This document shows positions 1 to 13,443 of a stretch of 64,000 nucleotides of DNA, one piece after another. The notes under the pieces were generated by a model. The model was not told the DNA's origin, searched no databases, and saw only the letters and a program-made list of their open reading frames with translations. The position numbers were made by a program, and so were the translations under genes. Every line of letters starts with the position of its first letter. Within the stretch, counting starts at the first letter, position 1. Location: NCBI GenBank assembly GCA_900073065.1, contig FJOG01000003.1:103790-167789 (forward strand). Reading direction: 5' to 3'. The stretch comes from Phialocephala subalpina. Its lineage: Eukaryota; Ascomycota; Leotiomycetes; Helotiales; Mollisiaceae.

Positions 1-1140
1 AGAAGATGAATTTGGCTGACTCGTTTTTCCTGAATGAGGAACTCGGTTCTAAGCTCGTCCTATATCCCGTGGGCACTCTTCGTAGTCGCACTCCCTTAGG
101 TGGTAGAGTTGTTGATGCCGAGGCTCTTGCATCCCGAGGGAGTGAGCCGTTAAGCAGCGATGAGCGGCAGTGATACTGATCCCAGCGGTGACTATGACGG
201 GTGTTCGAGTAAAGAAAAGCAGGGTCTAAGCACGGCTACTGCCTCTGATATCAGGGATGCCCGATAAACGCGCGACTTGATTTATAATATATTAATTGAT
301 TCTGGTAAAAGACGTTTTACCTTCCTCCTCATGTCTCCTTCCGATTTCAACCTCTTTGTGTTATTTTATGATGTTTTATCCATACATCTCCGTCCCTCTC
401 CAACTCAACGCCCTTTTCCTCCTACCCCCTCGCTTTGAACGCCGCTTCCCTCGACCGTACCGGCTTCCATGATAAGACTGGCCGAATAGAAGTATGAGGT
501 CCTCAATAAGCATTCATCTTAGCAGATGCCTAGGGACAAGTAGGAATACAAAGATGATCTTATATCGAAACGCGCTTGTATTAATTCATTTTCATCTTCT
601 GTCTTTACCCCGCTCTCGATTACTATATCATTGAGGGGCTCAATTTGCTTTAATAATAGTTCGATTATCTTCAAATTAAAAGGTTTCCGGATCCGAGAAT
701 TTGGAGGAGCGCAAGGAGCCCTAATAATTGCCTAGCGCAGCGCAGGGTGGAGGGGGCTTTAGACCCCCAACAGGGGTTGTCAGAATTCTATACGCACCCC
801 CCAAAATTAGGCGAAAACACACCAAAAATAGCCGTCTTTCCGGCCTTATAACTCAACGGATTTATACTATAGAGGTGGTTTATATTGCATATAGACACTC
901 TTCTTATTTTCAAGAATAGATCTCCTATAGAACGTTTGTTCCTAACCTGCCGTTTAAAAAAACACGTCCAAGACCTCCAAAAGCGGTGCCTCCAGGGTGG
1001 CAGGCCTGGATTCGTGACCAGATTCATCAAGAAGCTGAGGGTATACCCAGACTGCAGCTCTCTCTTTAGTCGACGATTAAATCACTAAAGCTTGATTTTC
1101 TAATCAGGTTCCCAGGCTAGGGAATCTCTGATACGCCAAG
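1..1140. other. moderate-GC debris, no supported gene
   Basis: Only short open frames are seen. On the plus strand a frame is open from base 3 to a TGA at 171-173, so it could be the 3' end of a gene entering from the left edge. A second frame (ATG at 160) ends near 265. Neither resembles a family I recognise. The frames near 885-1088 are short and uncharacterised. The stretch may be a degraded repeat or gene remnant. Confidence 0.3.
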
Positions 1141-1145
1141 CATCT

Positions 1146-1364
1146 ATGTATAAACAACAGCGAAAGAAGAGGAATATTCAGGAGAAGTTTCGACGAAGGA
1201 AGATCAGCCTCGTTAGCAAAGTAGATGATCTTCACCGCTTCTTTGGGGCAGATGTCTTCTTAGTTATCCGAAAGAGAGGTAGATACTATGCGTATATCTC
1301 AACAGAAGAGCTTCACTGGCCGCCAACTAAGGAGCAGATCATGAGTCTCTTTACTGCCGCGTAA
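1146..1364 (+). CDS. small MADS-box-like (SRF-TF type) protein, 72 aa
   Basis: This intronless open frame runs from ATG to TAA. It has a basic N-terminus (KQQRKKRN, then FRRRK), followed by LHRFFGADVFLVIRK, GRYYAY and HWPP. This matches the order of the MADS-box fold as seen in the many short fungal MADS-like proteins: a basic DNA-binding helix, a helix ending in C/F-GADV, a beta-strand, then a G-R-Y-Y-x-Y-x-S strand and a W-P-P end. If expressed it would be a minimal DNA-binding and dimerisation unit with no regulatory tail. It stands alone at the edge of a RIP-altered block and has no neighbours of known function. It could be a relic or a member of an expanded repeat-associated family. The assignment comes from motif recall and has not been aligned. 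Confidence 0.45.
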   Translation: MYKQQRKKRNIQEKFRRRKISLVSKVDDLHRFFGADVFLVIRKRGRYYAYISTEELHWPPTKEQIMSLFTAA

Positions 1365-2150
1365 AGATAGTGACTAATAAACTCTCAGGAACAGAGCTAC
1401 CCTCTACCAGAGGTGAAGACCCCAGCGGACTTTGACGTCATCAAAGGAGATGAGACGGCGATGTGAAAGAACGATGGATTTCAAGATTTATATTACTTAG
1501 CGTAAGACGCTAGAGCATCGACTTAGACGAGTTTTATATGCCTAACTATTAGAGATTTATTAAGAGGTTGTGAAATATACTCGTGATAATTCCATAATAA
1601 CAAAATAAAGTCAAATCAGAAATACTAAACATCTAAGCACTATAGAACATATGAAAAATTAAGTTTGCATATTAATACTATAAGAGAAGCGATGTCTTGC
1701 ACTAGTCATTCGAGTGGAGCACCCGCTACTCTCGAAAGCTAACTCCGTGGACGGTTTGTACGTGACTTTTGAAAAGCTGCAAATGTTTAAGGATTAGCCC
1801 TTGAGATTTACACATGAGGTGGCGACATTTGATCCTTGTCTCTAGATTAATACTTTTCAAGTAAATACGTTCGATGTGATCCCTCATCTTCGAAATGCGG
1901 CAAAAGCAACTCATTTGCTTCTTATAGCTTTTCAATTCGTTGCCAATATAAACTAAGTACTAAGTCTTAATAAGGACGAGAGGGAAGGGCTCGAAATCGA
2001 GTGACTTCTCTTTAATAAGAGGTTAAGATAGGAGGGTAACTTAGAGTTAATATCGTCGAAGTACTTCGCGGCAATAGCAAAGTATAAATATAAAATTGGC
2101 GGAGTAAATTCGGCGCTAAATAATTCTTTATATAATAATACTCGCAATAT
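1365..2150. other. transition zone, degraded sequence
   Basis: GC falls steadily toward the AT-rich block. Reading the plus strand in one frame gives stretches that look once-coding, broken by TAA and TAG codons of the kind RIP creates. I could not identify the ancestral protein. Confidence 0.3.
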
Positions 2151-2732
2151 AAATACGAAAAAAATTCGATTAATTATATTTGTTTAAAAATTTAAAATTT
2201 AATTATTAATTTAATATATTTTTCTTTTTATTACGTATTATTTTACTTTTTAATATTTTTTGTCGAATAATAATAAAAATAATTAATTTAATATTTTTTA
2301 AAGATAATATTTCATTATTAAATCTAAATAATATTAATTTTTATAATAAAATATCGAATTCTCGCTTTAATTTTCATTCTTTAAATTTTATAAACTTTAG
2401 TTTTTAATTATACTTTTTATTACTTGAAATTAATAATATTAAAATCAAAAGAAAATATTATAAAAAATATTATTTATAAAGAATTACTCGAGAATAATAA
2501 ATAAAATATTAAAAGATTTTTATTATTAATATAAACTTTATTATATATTATTAAATTCGAATTATATTTTATATATATATATATAATTTAATTTCAAATT
2601 ATATTTATAATATTATAAAAAAATATAAAATTAATAATAATAATTATTTTATATTAAAAATACGAAATAATTTAAATAAAATTTAAATTAAAAATAAATA
2701 AAAAATTATAATATTATTCATTATTTATTTAT

Positions 2733-3000
2733 TGTAAAAGGGTAATAACTCTTTTAAAGGAAAACCACTCAATTTTATATAATTGTAATAAACTTATAAG
2801 CTTTGGCAAATACTTGATTTCGCTTTTATAATTATTCGTTATACGTAATAAGGCCAGTAAAATAGAGTAATAAAAGGTTCTTATTATTTCTCAGAGAATA
2901 AAAAGCTCTTTATGTATTAGAAGACACGTGGCTAGTATAAACCTCCGAAATTACTACTACAAATAGGGATTTCTAAAGTAAAACAAATCGCTTTACTATA
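2733..3000 (-). repeat. 3' LTR of the retrotransposon
   Basis: This 268-bp direct repeat partners 14954-15221. Shared blocks include the stretches around AAGCTTT, the AGGTTCTTATT segment and AAATAGGGATTTCT. Differences are overwhelmingly transitions, consistent with RIP acting on two copies. On the minus strand it is the downstream LTR. Confidence 0.85.
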
Positions 3001-3015
3001 ATTATCCCCTTATAT
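3001..3015 (-). other. polypurine tract candidate
   Basis: Directly next to the 3' LTR the minus strand reads AAGGGGATAAT, a purine run in the position where plus-strand DNA synthesis is primed in LTR retrotransposons. It supports the minus orientation of the element. Confidence 0.5.
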
Positions 3016-3099
3016 ATTAGACTTATCCCGAGTCTCAAAAGAAGAAAAGAAGAGAAGCTAATTATATATAAGTATATCGCAATAAACACTAAAACTATC

Positions 3100-6000
3100 C
3101 ATTAATTCCTCGATCGTATCTCTTAAGTTATAAATTTATAACAATTTAAATATATTATTATTAAGGATATTAGAGGCCTCGCGTAATGCTTACTTAAACG
3201 TAATCTCGTTTAGAATCTCTTTACCCTTTCCCTTAGGATCTAATAAGGGAGGAAGAAGAGGCAAATAAATCTCGGGCTCGTTTTCATCGTTAGAGATAAT
3301 TAAATACTTTTAATCGTCTTTTATAAATATCTTCAATTTCTCGCTTATACATTTGTAAAAGGACTTATTGCTAAGGAATATCTCTTTTTCTTTTATCTTA
3401 AGATACTAAAGAGTTTGCTTGACTTATTTAGCAGTTTGCTCGCGCTATTAAATAGGTAAATACCGGTCCGTAAAAGTATTATTGTAATTTAATTATTAAA
3501 ATATCTCGAATCGAATAATAGGGTGATCTAAAGGCTTAATACAGCGAATCATATCGAAGATTGCATTAACTCCCTTAAGTTGGATATTGCCAAGGAACGA
3601 CTCATCGTTGGGAGTCTACTAGAAGAAACTACGTCGAAAAAGGACTCGGAATGTATTATAAGCCTCCTTAAAATTTGCGTATATCGTATCTCTATAAATT
3701 TTACTATCCGTATTAATAGGGATTAAATTAACCGGAAAAGATACTCGAAAGCTCGAATTAGTTAGAAAAGTATTATAAAAGCGATATATAAACGTATTAA
3801 ATCGGTAGATATATAATTCGAAATCTTAAGGTCGAATTTCCGCAGGTTTTACTTGTATATCCTCCTTGAGTATAATAGCCTTATTTTTTAACTCCCGATT
3901 AGACATTTAGTAGTAATTGGAGTTTTATTAGTATTTTAACTTCTAGCGATCGAATTTCTTAATATCGTCGACTCGTTAATAATCTATTTATATTAAATAA
4001 AAGAAAATAACTTCAATATATAATAACTCGGTATTTCTACTTTCGTAAATAATATAATTTAATTTTCCGTTCGAGATAAATTTAATTAGACGAAAATAAA
4101 CGATAAAGTAAAAAGGATAACCCTTAGAGAAACGGTAAAATACTAATTATAATTTAAAGTCTATTTATAAAAGTTAAATAATAAGAGGAAAGTACGCGTT
4201 ACGCAAGAAGTAAATATAATCGGAAGGATTTTAACGAGCGTAGAACTTTAGTATCTCGATTTCCTTGAGAAAATTAAGCAAAATACTTTTCTCTTTAATC
4301 TATTTAAAGAAATCTTATGTGACGTATATAATTACGATATTTAAATCGGTAGCAAATTAAATCGAGGAAACTCGAGTAAAGATAATAAAAGCTTTAAAGG
4401 GTTAAAATTAGTCTTTTGTTAATGCTTTCTATTTATACTATAAAATAGTATCGATTTCTTAGAATTAAAAGCGAAAATCGAAATGAATTTAAATAAGTCG
4501 AAAGCTCGTTTTTTTAGTATATAACTCGTAGACTTTAATTAGTTTCTCTATTATACTTTTGATTTAATTTTAATCTTCCTTTGGAATTATATCGAGATCT
4601 TTAAAGAGGGTCTAATAATAGGTATAATAAGGTTATTTGCTCCACGTATATTAGAAAATATTATAAATACTAATTAAAACTTTAGTTTAATTGCGGAAGT
4701 TTAGACTATCGAAAAACGCCGTATCCGATTTTTAAGACTTAATTATATTACACGTACATTCGCTTAAAGCACGCATTTTATTAATTAAGGACTTAATTAC
4801 AAAGCGAGAAAAAGTTATATTATAGTTAGAAAAAGGGGTATAAGTTACTTTAGGCTTTTTTTGTACGGAATTAATCATTCCTTTATAGTCCTTATTATCG
4901 GTAGTAACTCTTTTAATAGGTTTAACGGGCATCGATAGAGCCGGTATAACCGCGGTAAGAGTTAAATTGGAAAGGCGAGGGGCAATCAAAACGGGAGTTC
5001 GACTAAGTACAAATCCAAAAAGTTCAACCTTAGGATTATTAGCGAGGGAAATACTATTCGCGTTTATAGGAGAGTTTAAGTCTTTATCGATATTATTCGA
5101 ATAATTAATAAAGTTCGCGATTATAATATTTCCGCTAATAATTACTATAATTCCCTAGTTTTTAAGTTTATCGGCGAAAGCTAGGAAAAGCGTTCTAATG
5201 TATCCCCCGCTCACTAGAATTCCGTTCTCATAGAAAGTGAACTCGAGTTACTCCAAAGTTATTCTCTCTAAGATATCCACTTTTAGCCTTTTATCCGTTG
5301 CCTTCATATATTCTAAAGCCTTCTTATAATCGGTAAACCGAAAAAGTAATCGAGTGTAAAAAGATTAAAAGGCTTTATTTCGATTGATAATCATTATATT
5401 AAAGACTCTAATGATTTCTCGAGGTGCGAATTACTTTATACGGAATATTTAATTAAAGTATTAATATGCGTATTTATTATTAAATCCTATTAAAAGTCCT
5501 TTAATGAATTGGCGGAATAATTAAACTCGCGTTAAAAGTTTAAAATCGTAATGCGCGAAGTTTCTATTAAAAGTTTTAAATAAGTTTTCGCGAATTTACT
5601 AAATTCTCGCGCGCGCTTTTTCAATTTTATTTACTTCTATAAAAAAGCTTTTATTCACTTCCTTGTATTTCTTTAGAATCTCCCCGGAAAATCTTATAAT
5701 TATACTATTTCCGATTTTATTATATTAATTAATTATTATTTCGTTAATACTTTCCTTAGTATTTATAAATATCTCGTTAATATTACTAATAATAATTACT
5801 TTATTTAAAGGCGCTATATCTTTAATAATCTCTTATTTAACGCGAATTTCTTTTATTATTTCGTTTATAGTTTTCGTGTTTTCTTAATGCGTTCGAAGTA
5901 TAAAATTTATATCTTTAAGACTTTGCGTAATATTTTTTTGAGATATAATAAAAAGATTCCGCCGGGGATCCCAATAAAAAGCAATAATAAACGTAAAATA
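3100..6000 (-). pseudogene. unassigned coding-like segment of the retrotransposon
   Basis: Between the integrase and the 3' LTR lies a stretch that is less AT-saturated than its surroundings. Its minus-strand frames are open over tens to about 85 codons (4732-4989 is fully open), interrupted by stops that C-to-T change would explain. Short readable pieces include ALEYMKATDKRLKVDIL and YENGILVSGGYI. I do not recognise the protein. It sits where an env-like or accessory frame would lie, but it could also come from a second element inserted here. No membrane segment or protease site is evident. Confidence 0.4.
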
Positions 6001-7849
6001 TATGCGTAAATAATTGCGTATTAAATAACTTGAGTTTAAAAAGAGAAAGTCGCGAGAATTTAAAGGAAGGAATTTTAATTATAAAAAGGGTAATCGTGAG
6101 TTTTTATACTCGTAAGAAAGTTATACAAGAAAAGGCAAACAAATATTCGTGAGTTATAAGTAATAAAGAATTATAAGGATTTTATTTGCTTTTATAATAG
6201 GATTTTAGAAAGTGTATTATATATACTTAAAACTTTAATGCGCTAATTTTAAATAGGAAATTTTAAAGTATAAATAAAGAATTTTCGTGTCGTTTTATAT
6301 GAATTATATTAAATGGGTTTTAAAAGGAAAATAATAAATCCGATAAATATATTTATATTATAATTATAAAAAAGGAGTACGAGAACTTTTAAAAATAATA
6401 AGCGCGAAGTACTTAAATTAGTGAAATATATTTAATTAGCGAGATTACTTTTTCTAGAAATTATATAAATTAGAGAGTTGAAATAAAATCGAGTTAAAAA
6501 AGAAAGTAATAATATGAGAAAATCGTAACTTTAAATTAATGTGGGATAAAAACGTTATAAATGAAATAGAAAAAGGGAGTAAATAAAATGAAATAAATAA
6601 AGTAAATCCTTTAAAGTATCATAGTAAATATTCTTTTAATTGGGCATTTAATGCTTTTATAATATGGTTAAATATAATCGAATATAGTTTTAATGTATTT
6701 TAAATGTAATTAAATGTATTTTAATGTATTTAAATATATAAAGTATTAGAGATTTTTCGTTAAAAAGAGGAAAGGCGGCGACGGAAATTATAATAATAAA
6801 GGGAACGAAGTGAGTAAAGAACTAAATAAGGACTAAATAAAGATTAAAAGATTAAAAAAATCAAAGAAATTAAAAAGATTAAATATTTAAAGATTTAAAT
6901 GCACTTTATAATTATTTTAATATTAATATGCAATTTATAATAATAAAAGATAATTATATAGCTAATATTATTAGTATTGAAATTATTAGTAATCTTTTAT
7001 CTCTTTATATATTAAATTTGTCCTAGTAATAAAAAGAGAAAGCGTAAGTCTTTAAAGCGTATATAAAAAGGATTAAAATAAACAGAGAAATTTTGAGTAT
7101 AATTAGTGGAAAAATAAAGCTATAATAATTAAAAAAATAGAAAAAGCTACTTTTTAACTAAGAAATCGGTATTACTTTAAAATTTAATAAATTTTCCTTA
7201 TTTTCCCAATTATTAAAGAAATATATATACTTTTCTTCTTCGGATTTATTAAGTTTAAAAATACGAACAATAATTTTTATTCCTTTTTTAATTTCTTATA
7301 TACTTTTTTATTTTATTATTCTTTAGCGATTTCTTTTTCTATATCCGTATTTTTATCGTTATTAAAAGTAATAAGCTTAATAGTTTTTTCGCTTTTATTA
7401 TCGTTTAAAAAGTTTTAATATTTATTTCTTTTAACGAATTTCTTTAAGCGATTATTTGCGTATAATTTTCGAATCGAAGTCCTATTTACTTTTTTGAGCA
7501 AATAATTCCCTTTTAATTAATTTGTTTAACGAACTCGATATAAATTAAATTATTAGTATAATAATTTAATGTTTTTTAACTTATTTTAATTAATAAGTTT
7601 AACGTCGTATATTAATACGAAATCCTTTTTACGAATTAATTCCTTTTATATTTAATATTAAGCGTTAAAGTATTCTTAGCTTTTCTTTTAATTGCGCTTT
7701 TTCTTTAATCTCGACTTTTTTATATTTTCGTTACGTATTTTAATTTGCTTTATTTGCATCTCGAGGAGCTTTACTCGATTATATATTTCATTTTATTCGA
7801 GAGTTTTTTAAGTAGGAAATCGAGTCTCGATTAATAAGACTACTTTTTT

Positions 7850-8450
7850 ACTATAAATTATATAAAAAGGAATATAATTAGTTAGTATATAAATAGTAAT
7901 GCGATTAGCGAAAAGAATTATTAGTAAGCATTTTAATTAACTTTTTTTATCTCTTTTCGTTAAAGTAATCAAAGTAAAAATAATAGGCTAATAATTTCGT
8001 TTAATTATTTTATTTGCTTTCGAATTATATATCGAAATAATAATCCGTTTAATATTAAGTTTATTTAATTCTTTAATGATTTATTCTTTGAATTTTGGCT
8101 TTTTATTTAACTTTATATAATTAAAAATCCCGTATTTACAAATAATATTATTATAAATAAACTTAGTAATTTTCTTAGAAATCGAATTCTTTATTAATTT
8201 AACTTTAATTTATTTAAAAAACTCATTTTTTATTACGATTAAATTATTATATCCTTTATATTATAAGAGTTTAATTACGTTTATTTTAATCGAACGGAAA
8301 TATAAAATAACTTTCTAAGGATAAAAAGCTTTTTTTTGTTTTTGCTTATTTTTATACTAATAATCGCTATAATTTACCACGAAATCTCAAATATCCTTAT
8401 AATAATCTTCTTAGTAATATTTATTAATTACTTAGTAATAAATATTCTCT
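7850..8450 (-). pseudogene. retroviral-type integrase remnant (gypsy)
   Basis: Minus-strand reading, passing over RIP stops, gives YYKDI-x-DFV in the zinc-binding region. Further on come GIFNYIKL, in the position of the G-I-P-x-x-I-x-S/L-D core block, and ISIYNSKANKIIKRNY, the counterpart of the S-x-Y-x-P-Q-A-N-G-x-x-E-R segment with the catalytic Glu changed. The gene is dead, with many stops and Asp-to-Asn and Glu-to-Lys changes as expected from RIP. It lies downstream of the reverse transcriptase on the same strand. Confidence 0.75.
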
Positions 8451-9769
8451 CGTTTAATATACTCAAATTTATTATATAATTTAATTAAAACGGTATACTA
8501 TTACCTTAGATTATTTAAAATAAATTAAAAAGAGTAAAATTTAATCGCATTTTTTTATAGTATTTTATTTCGAACGTTATAATTAACGGACTTTCGAATT
8601 AATTTGCGGAATTTTATTCTCGAGAGTTATTTTAACTACTTTAAAGTTATTAAATACTAAATAATATCTTAAGAATAATTTAAGTAATTATCGTCGAGCG
8701 AGAGAATAATATTATTAGTATAATCGTTATCTACGGGTTTAGTAGTCACGTGGTTAGTATTTAACTTCGGAGGGTTATTAACTCCGCGGATAAAAGAAAT
8801 CCCCTATTTTCGACCTAAAAATTCAAGTAGCAAAATAAGTCGCACGTAATTCTTAGTAATAATAATAAGTTTTAAAGTAAACTTTCGAATAATTTTAAGC
8901 TTTTTTATCGAGATTTGAATTATTTTAATATAATCAAATTCTAATGTAATAAAGTCGTTAATATCCTCTTTATCCTTAGTATTATTATCGTCTTATAAAA
9001 GTCTTTTAGAGAGTCCGTTTACCGTAGTATAAATAGTACTTTTAATATATTTCACCTCGAAATCGAAAAAATATATTTAAATTAATTAGTAAATAATTAA
9101 AACTCCCGAAAGATTTATCGTAATGCGATTTAATTATATAATTAAAGTATTAATATTCGTCTCGAGAATAAAATATACTTTATATAACTAATATTATATT
9201 TTATAAAAATACTTTATAATTCCTCGATATTCTTTTTTAATCGCGTTATATTTTCGTTCCGTAAAATTTTAGAATTTAAATTCATATTAAGTAACTCGCT
9301 TTTATCCTTTGCTATCGTATTATCTAAAAGTGCCTTTTTATCTTTAAAAACTAATATTTACACTAAGAATAATCTTTCTTTAATTTATTAGTAAAATCGT
9401 AGTAAATTTTATAAAAAACTAATATAATTATTAATTAATTTTTTAAATATTATATAATTACTTTTTCTTTTTTTCCCATTTAAATAATATGCCTTTTCTA
9501 ATTAATGCGTATAGCGGTTTGATAATTACTACGAAGTCCTTAATCTAAATTTTATAATAAACGCAAATACTAATAAAAGCCTTTATATTTGATATATTAT
9601 TATATCGTTTTTATTTTAATATTTTGGCGATTTTAATAGTTTTAAGAAATTACTCTCTAAAATTATAAACGAATCTAATTATAATTATTCTATTTTAGTA
9701 AAATTAAGATTTAATATTAATATATATTTAAATTCTCTTAATTTGATTTAATATTATATTTAAATTTTA

Positions 9770-10250
9770 AATATACTCGAAAACGTAACGGCGGATTCTT
9801 AGAAAGGCTAATTCATTATTATAATTAGTATAAAGTCTTTTTACTTTAATATCGTTAACGAATAGTATAATAATCTTAAGGAAATAATTTTCTAGGATAA
9901 TTATAATAACTCGAACGAATTAGGCTATAAAGTTAATAATATTTATAAGAGGTATTATTATTCGAAAAAGTTTAAAAAGAGTTATAAAAACTGTTATATT
10001 TCGACTTTAGATATTTAAAGTTATTTAATCGTATTTAAAAAAGAAGTTAATTAAAGAAATTATAAAGTATTTAATAAACTCTTTAAAAAATTTATCCACG
10101 GAAAGAAGTAAATTAGCGTTTCGAAGAGTAATCGAGTTCATTTTTAAAGCCGCGTTAATTAGTCTATATATACTAGTAGCTTTCTTTGCAATTAAAAACT
10201 AAGGGTTCCGATACGAACTTTTATACTTCTTAAGTATTCTACGATTAAAG
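9770..10250 (-). pseudogene. gypsy reverse transcriptase remnant
   Basis: The minus strand reads YRLINAALKMNSITLR, the block that precedes the first catalytic region in fungal gypsy elements. It then reads VDKFFKEFIKYFIISLI and FVNDIKVK (an altered F-x-D-D-I-x-V-K active site), followed by LYTNYNNE and IRRYVFEYI. The order and spacing match fungal Ty3/gypsy RT closely. The active-site Asp is now Asn, and stops (CAA/CAG to TAA/TAG) break the frame, so the enzyme is inactive. Confidence 0.8.
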
Positions 10251-12943
10251 TATTCTTAAAGTATCTTTGCTACTATTAGAAATAAAGCCTGAGAATAATA
10301 AAAACTCTTTTTTTACTATGTAATATACGGGATCGTTTTAATGCGTACTAATAAGCTAATATCCTTATAAATCTTATTAATTTCCATTTAATTAAAAGCT
10401 ATAATTCTTTTACGGTTAAATATTATCTCGTCGAATAAAACTCTTTTATTTTCTTATAATTAATCTCTAATAAATAATAATACTAATTGTTTTAAAGTAA
10501 GTTTAAAACCTCGGGGAATAAAAGTAAATCGCGGCAATAAATAGTCTTTGTATTTTCCGGTTTACTTTTGAGGGGTTTCTTTAGTTTTCGCTTATTTATA
10601 TTAATTTTTTTATTCTCTTGGAATATTACCGATTTTATTCGTCAAATTAATTAATCGAACTTTCTTAGATTTCGACTTATAAATTATATTAATATTTATA
10701 TTAATAAAAGAGAATTTTGATTCCGGATTATTTAAAGCTAATATTATTTTTTCTATTTAAATGTTTTTATTATTTTTATATTTAAATGTTTTTTACTTAT
10801 ATTATTAATTAATAAAATAAAAGTATTTTTTAATCCGTTTTAATATTTAAACCCTTATTTAAAACGTTTATATTTAAGAAGAATATTATTATTATTTTCA
10901 AGAATTTTATTACTTCTTTATTAAAGATATTTTCTATTAAAATCCTTTTAATTTCTTTTTTATCGAAATCAAAAAACATCCTATAAAAAGTATAAAGAAA
11001 AGTCTTAATTTTTTTTTCATTAAAATCTTTATTCGTATTAACGATATTAATTTTATTTATTTTTAATTTAAATATAACTATAGATTTATTTATCGAGGAA
11101 TTCGAACTTTTTATTAAAAAAATATAAATAAAAAGAAATTCGTTAAAAATCGAAGATTTATCGAAAGCTCTAATATTATATTATCTTTTAATAATACTAA
11201 TATTTAGTTTTTCGAGTTTTCTTTTTCGTTAAATACTTTTTCGACTCGAGGGTTTATATTAATATAGCGAGTTCGTTTAATTTTCTCTACGGATTACTTT
11301 AATAGAAAGATAATTATAATTATACAAATAAAGTTTAAATACTTAAAATCTCGAAAGACTTTATTTTATAAGTTATTATCTTTATATTTAATTTGTATTT
11401 TTATTGTAATTACGAATAATTATTTAAAAAGGATTTTTTTCGCGTTATTTACTAAAAAGAAAAAAATATCGTAATTAATATTATATTCGATTTTTATCTT
11501 TATGAAAATTATACTAATAAATCCAAAGTTTTCTTTAATAGCTATAAATAATTGGAAATCTTTAACGTTTGTAATAATATAATTATAATCTCGAACTATA
11601 AAAGTTAAAGCGATATAATATTTTACTTTTGTATTTAAAACTTTAATTTTCATATTATTATTTCGTAGTCCGAAAATCACGAAATGTAATTTAAGAGCGA
11701 TAATAATATACTTCTTTCTAATTAAAGAAGTAAAATCCGCATTAATAAAATTAACCTCGATAATAGTAAAGGCACTAAAAATAAAAGCAAATTTGTTTAT
11801 CGCGGTATTTAAGCGTTATAAATCGTCTTAAATTTAAAAGGGTTAAAATATAAGTTTAATAACTCTTATTATTTCCTTTATTAATACTGTATTTATACTT
11901 ATAAAAAACACGTAATAAGCGTTATCTTTCTATTATTAATTAAAAAGTATTATAATCGGATTCGAAGTTTTAAAAGTATTTGTAATTATCTTTATTCTCT
12001 TTTGAACTTTAAAGAGTAATATTATACTCTTACGTGGAAGTTTAATCGGCGAAGTTTTACTTTTGTTATTACTTTTAATAATTAATTATTGCTTTATAGT
12101 CTCGTCCTCGGATAAATCGATATTTATATTTTTTAAGTTTTCTTTTTAGATTTTTAAAGTTAATTAGCGCTAAGTTTTAGCTCTTAGGAGTTTTTTTTTT
12201 TGTTTCGCGCGTTATCGGAAGATTTCTTTCGTTATTATACTCGCTATTTTACCCTTTGCTTTACTGTTTACTCTTATAGTATTTACTATTAACGTCGTAA
12301 TAATTAAGGGCTTATAATAATTATCTAGTGAACTAATAATACTACTATTAAAGAGTAAAATATCGATATTATTTCTTTGAACGGTATAAAGTAATTGATT
12401 CCGTCGTTATAAAATCTCGGTAACGTTAAAAGTAAAGGCATTATTTCTCACTATTAAAGCGGTATTAACGCTAATTTGCGGGTTAAACTTAGCCCTTTTT
12501 TATGCCGCCAATTAAGTAGAGTTTTGTACGCGTTATACGTTTTTAGTATATTTATTAAGATTATAATCCTATGGTCTTCTAATTACTATTTTAATAATTT
12601 GATTATATTAGCGTTAATTAAGTTTTAACGCGAAAGGTTTCGAGGGTTCATTCGGCGATTATTTGCTTTAATATAATTAGCCTTTATTATCTTAATAATA
12701 ATAATTTCGATTTTGTAAATCGTTTATAAAGGGGTAATAATCCACGTAGAAGTAATCGCAAAATAAGTTGATTTCTCCGTTCTTATTACGTTTGTAGTAT
12801 TCGAAGTATATAAGTTCTTTAAGCTAAACGTTATACGTAGTCGCCGCGTTGACTTTTATTATATTCCTTTAAACTGTAAATTGCACGTTCTACGGAGGGT
12901 TACTAAATTTTAAACTATAAAAGTTTTTATGGTTATATTATTC

Positions 12944-13443
12944 GAAATTATTATATTTACCACGTTTACAATCGAAACCCCCTCCTCGTTTATAGCCACG
13001 AGAATAACCTTACTATTAAAGTCGATTTTAATTCTAATTATAATTCAAAGTAGCTATAAATCTATTTATTTTTTGGGTTATTATAATAATATTATTATTT
13101 ATTGAGTTTTTAATACTCGAGAAAATAATAAAAATAAAAGAAAGTTTTTTTATAATTATAATAAAGTTTTCTACGTTGCCTTTAAATTTAAAGGAAATTA
13201 TTATATTTACCACGTTTACAATCGAAACCCCCTCCTCGTTTATAGCCACGAGAATAACCTTACTATTAAAGTCGATTTTAATTCTAATTATAATTCAAAG
13301 TAGCTATAAATCTATTTATTTTTTGGGTTATTATAATAATATTATTATTTATTGAGTTTTTAATACTCGAGAAAATAATAAAAATAAAAGAAAGTTTTTT
13401 TATAATTATAATAAAGTTTTCTACGTTGCCTTTAAATTTAAAG
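12944..13443. repeat. exact tandem duplication, period 250 bp
   Basis: Bases 12944-13193 are repeated immediately as 13194-13443 without any difference I can find; the identity runs on two bases to 13445. The unit lies inside the RIP-mutated element, near the 3' end of its gag-like region, where the minus strand reads GYSRGYKRGGGFD. Perfect identity between two copies of heavily mutated DNA means the duplication came after RIP, or is an assembly error. Confidence 0.9.

Noticed and set aside
8741..8800. Third LTR copy inside the retrotransposon
   Set aside because: A CACGTGG-x-TAGTAT match to the LTR covers only about 14 bases, and the remainder does not align.
12944..13443. CRISPR or satellite array
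   Set aside because: There are only two long exact copies without spacers in eukaryotic DNA. A simple tandem duplication explains it.
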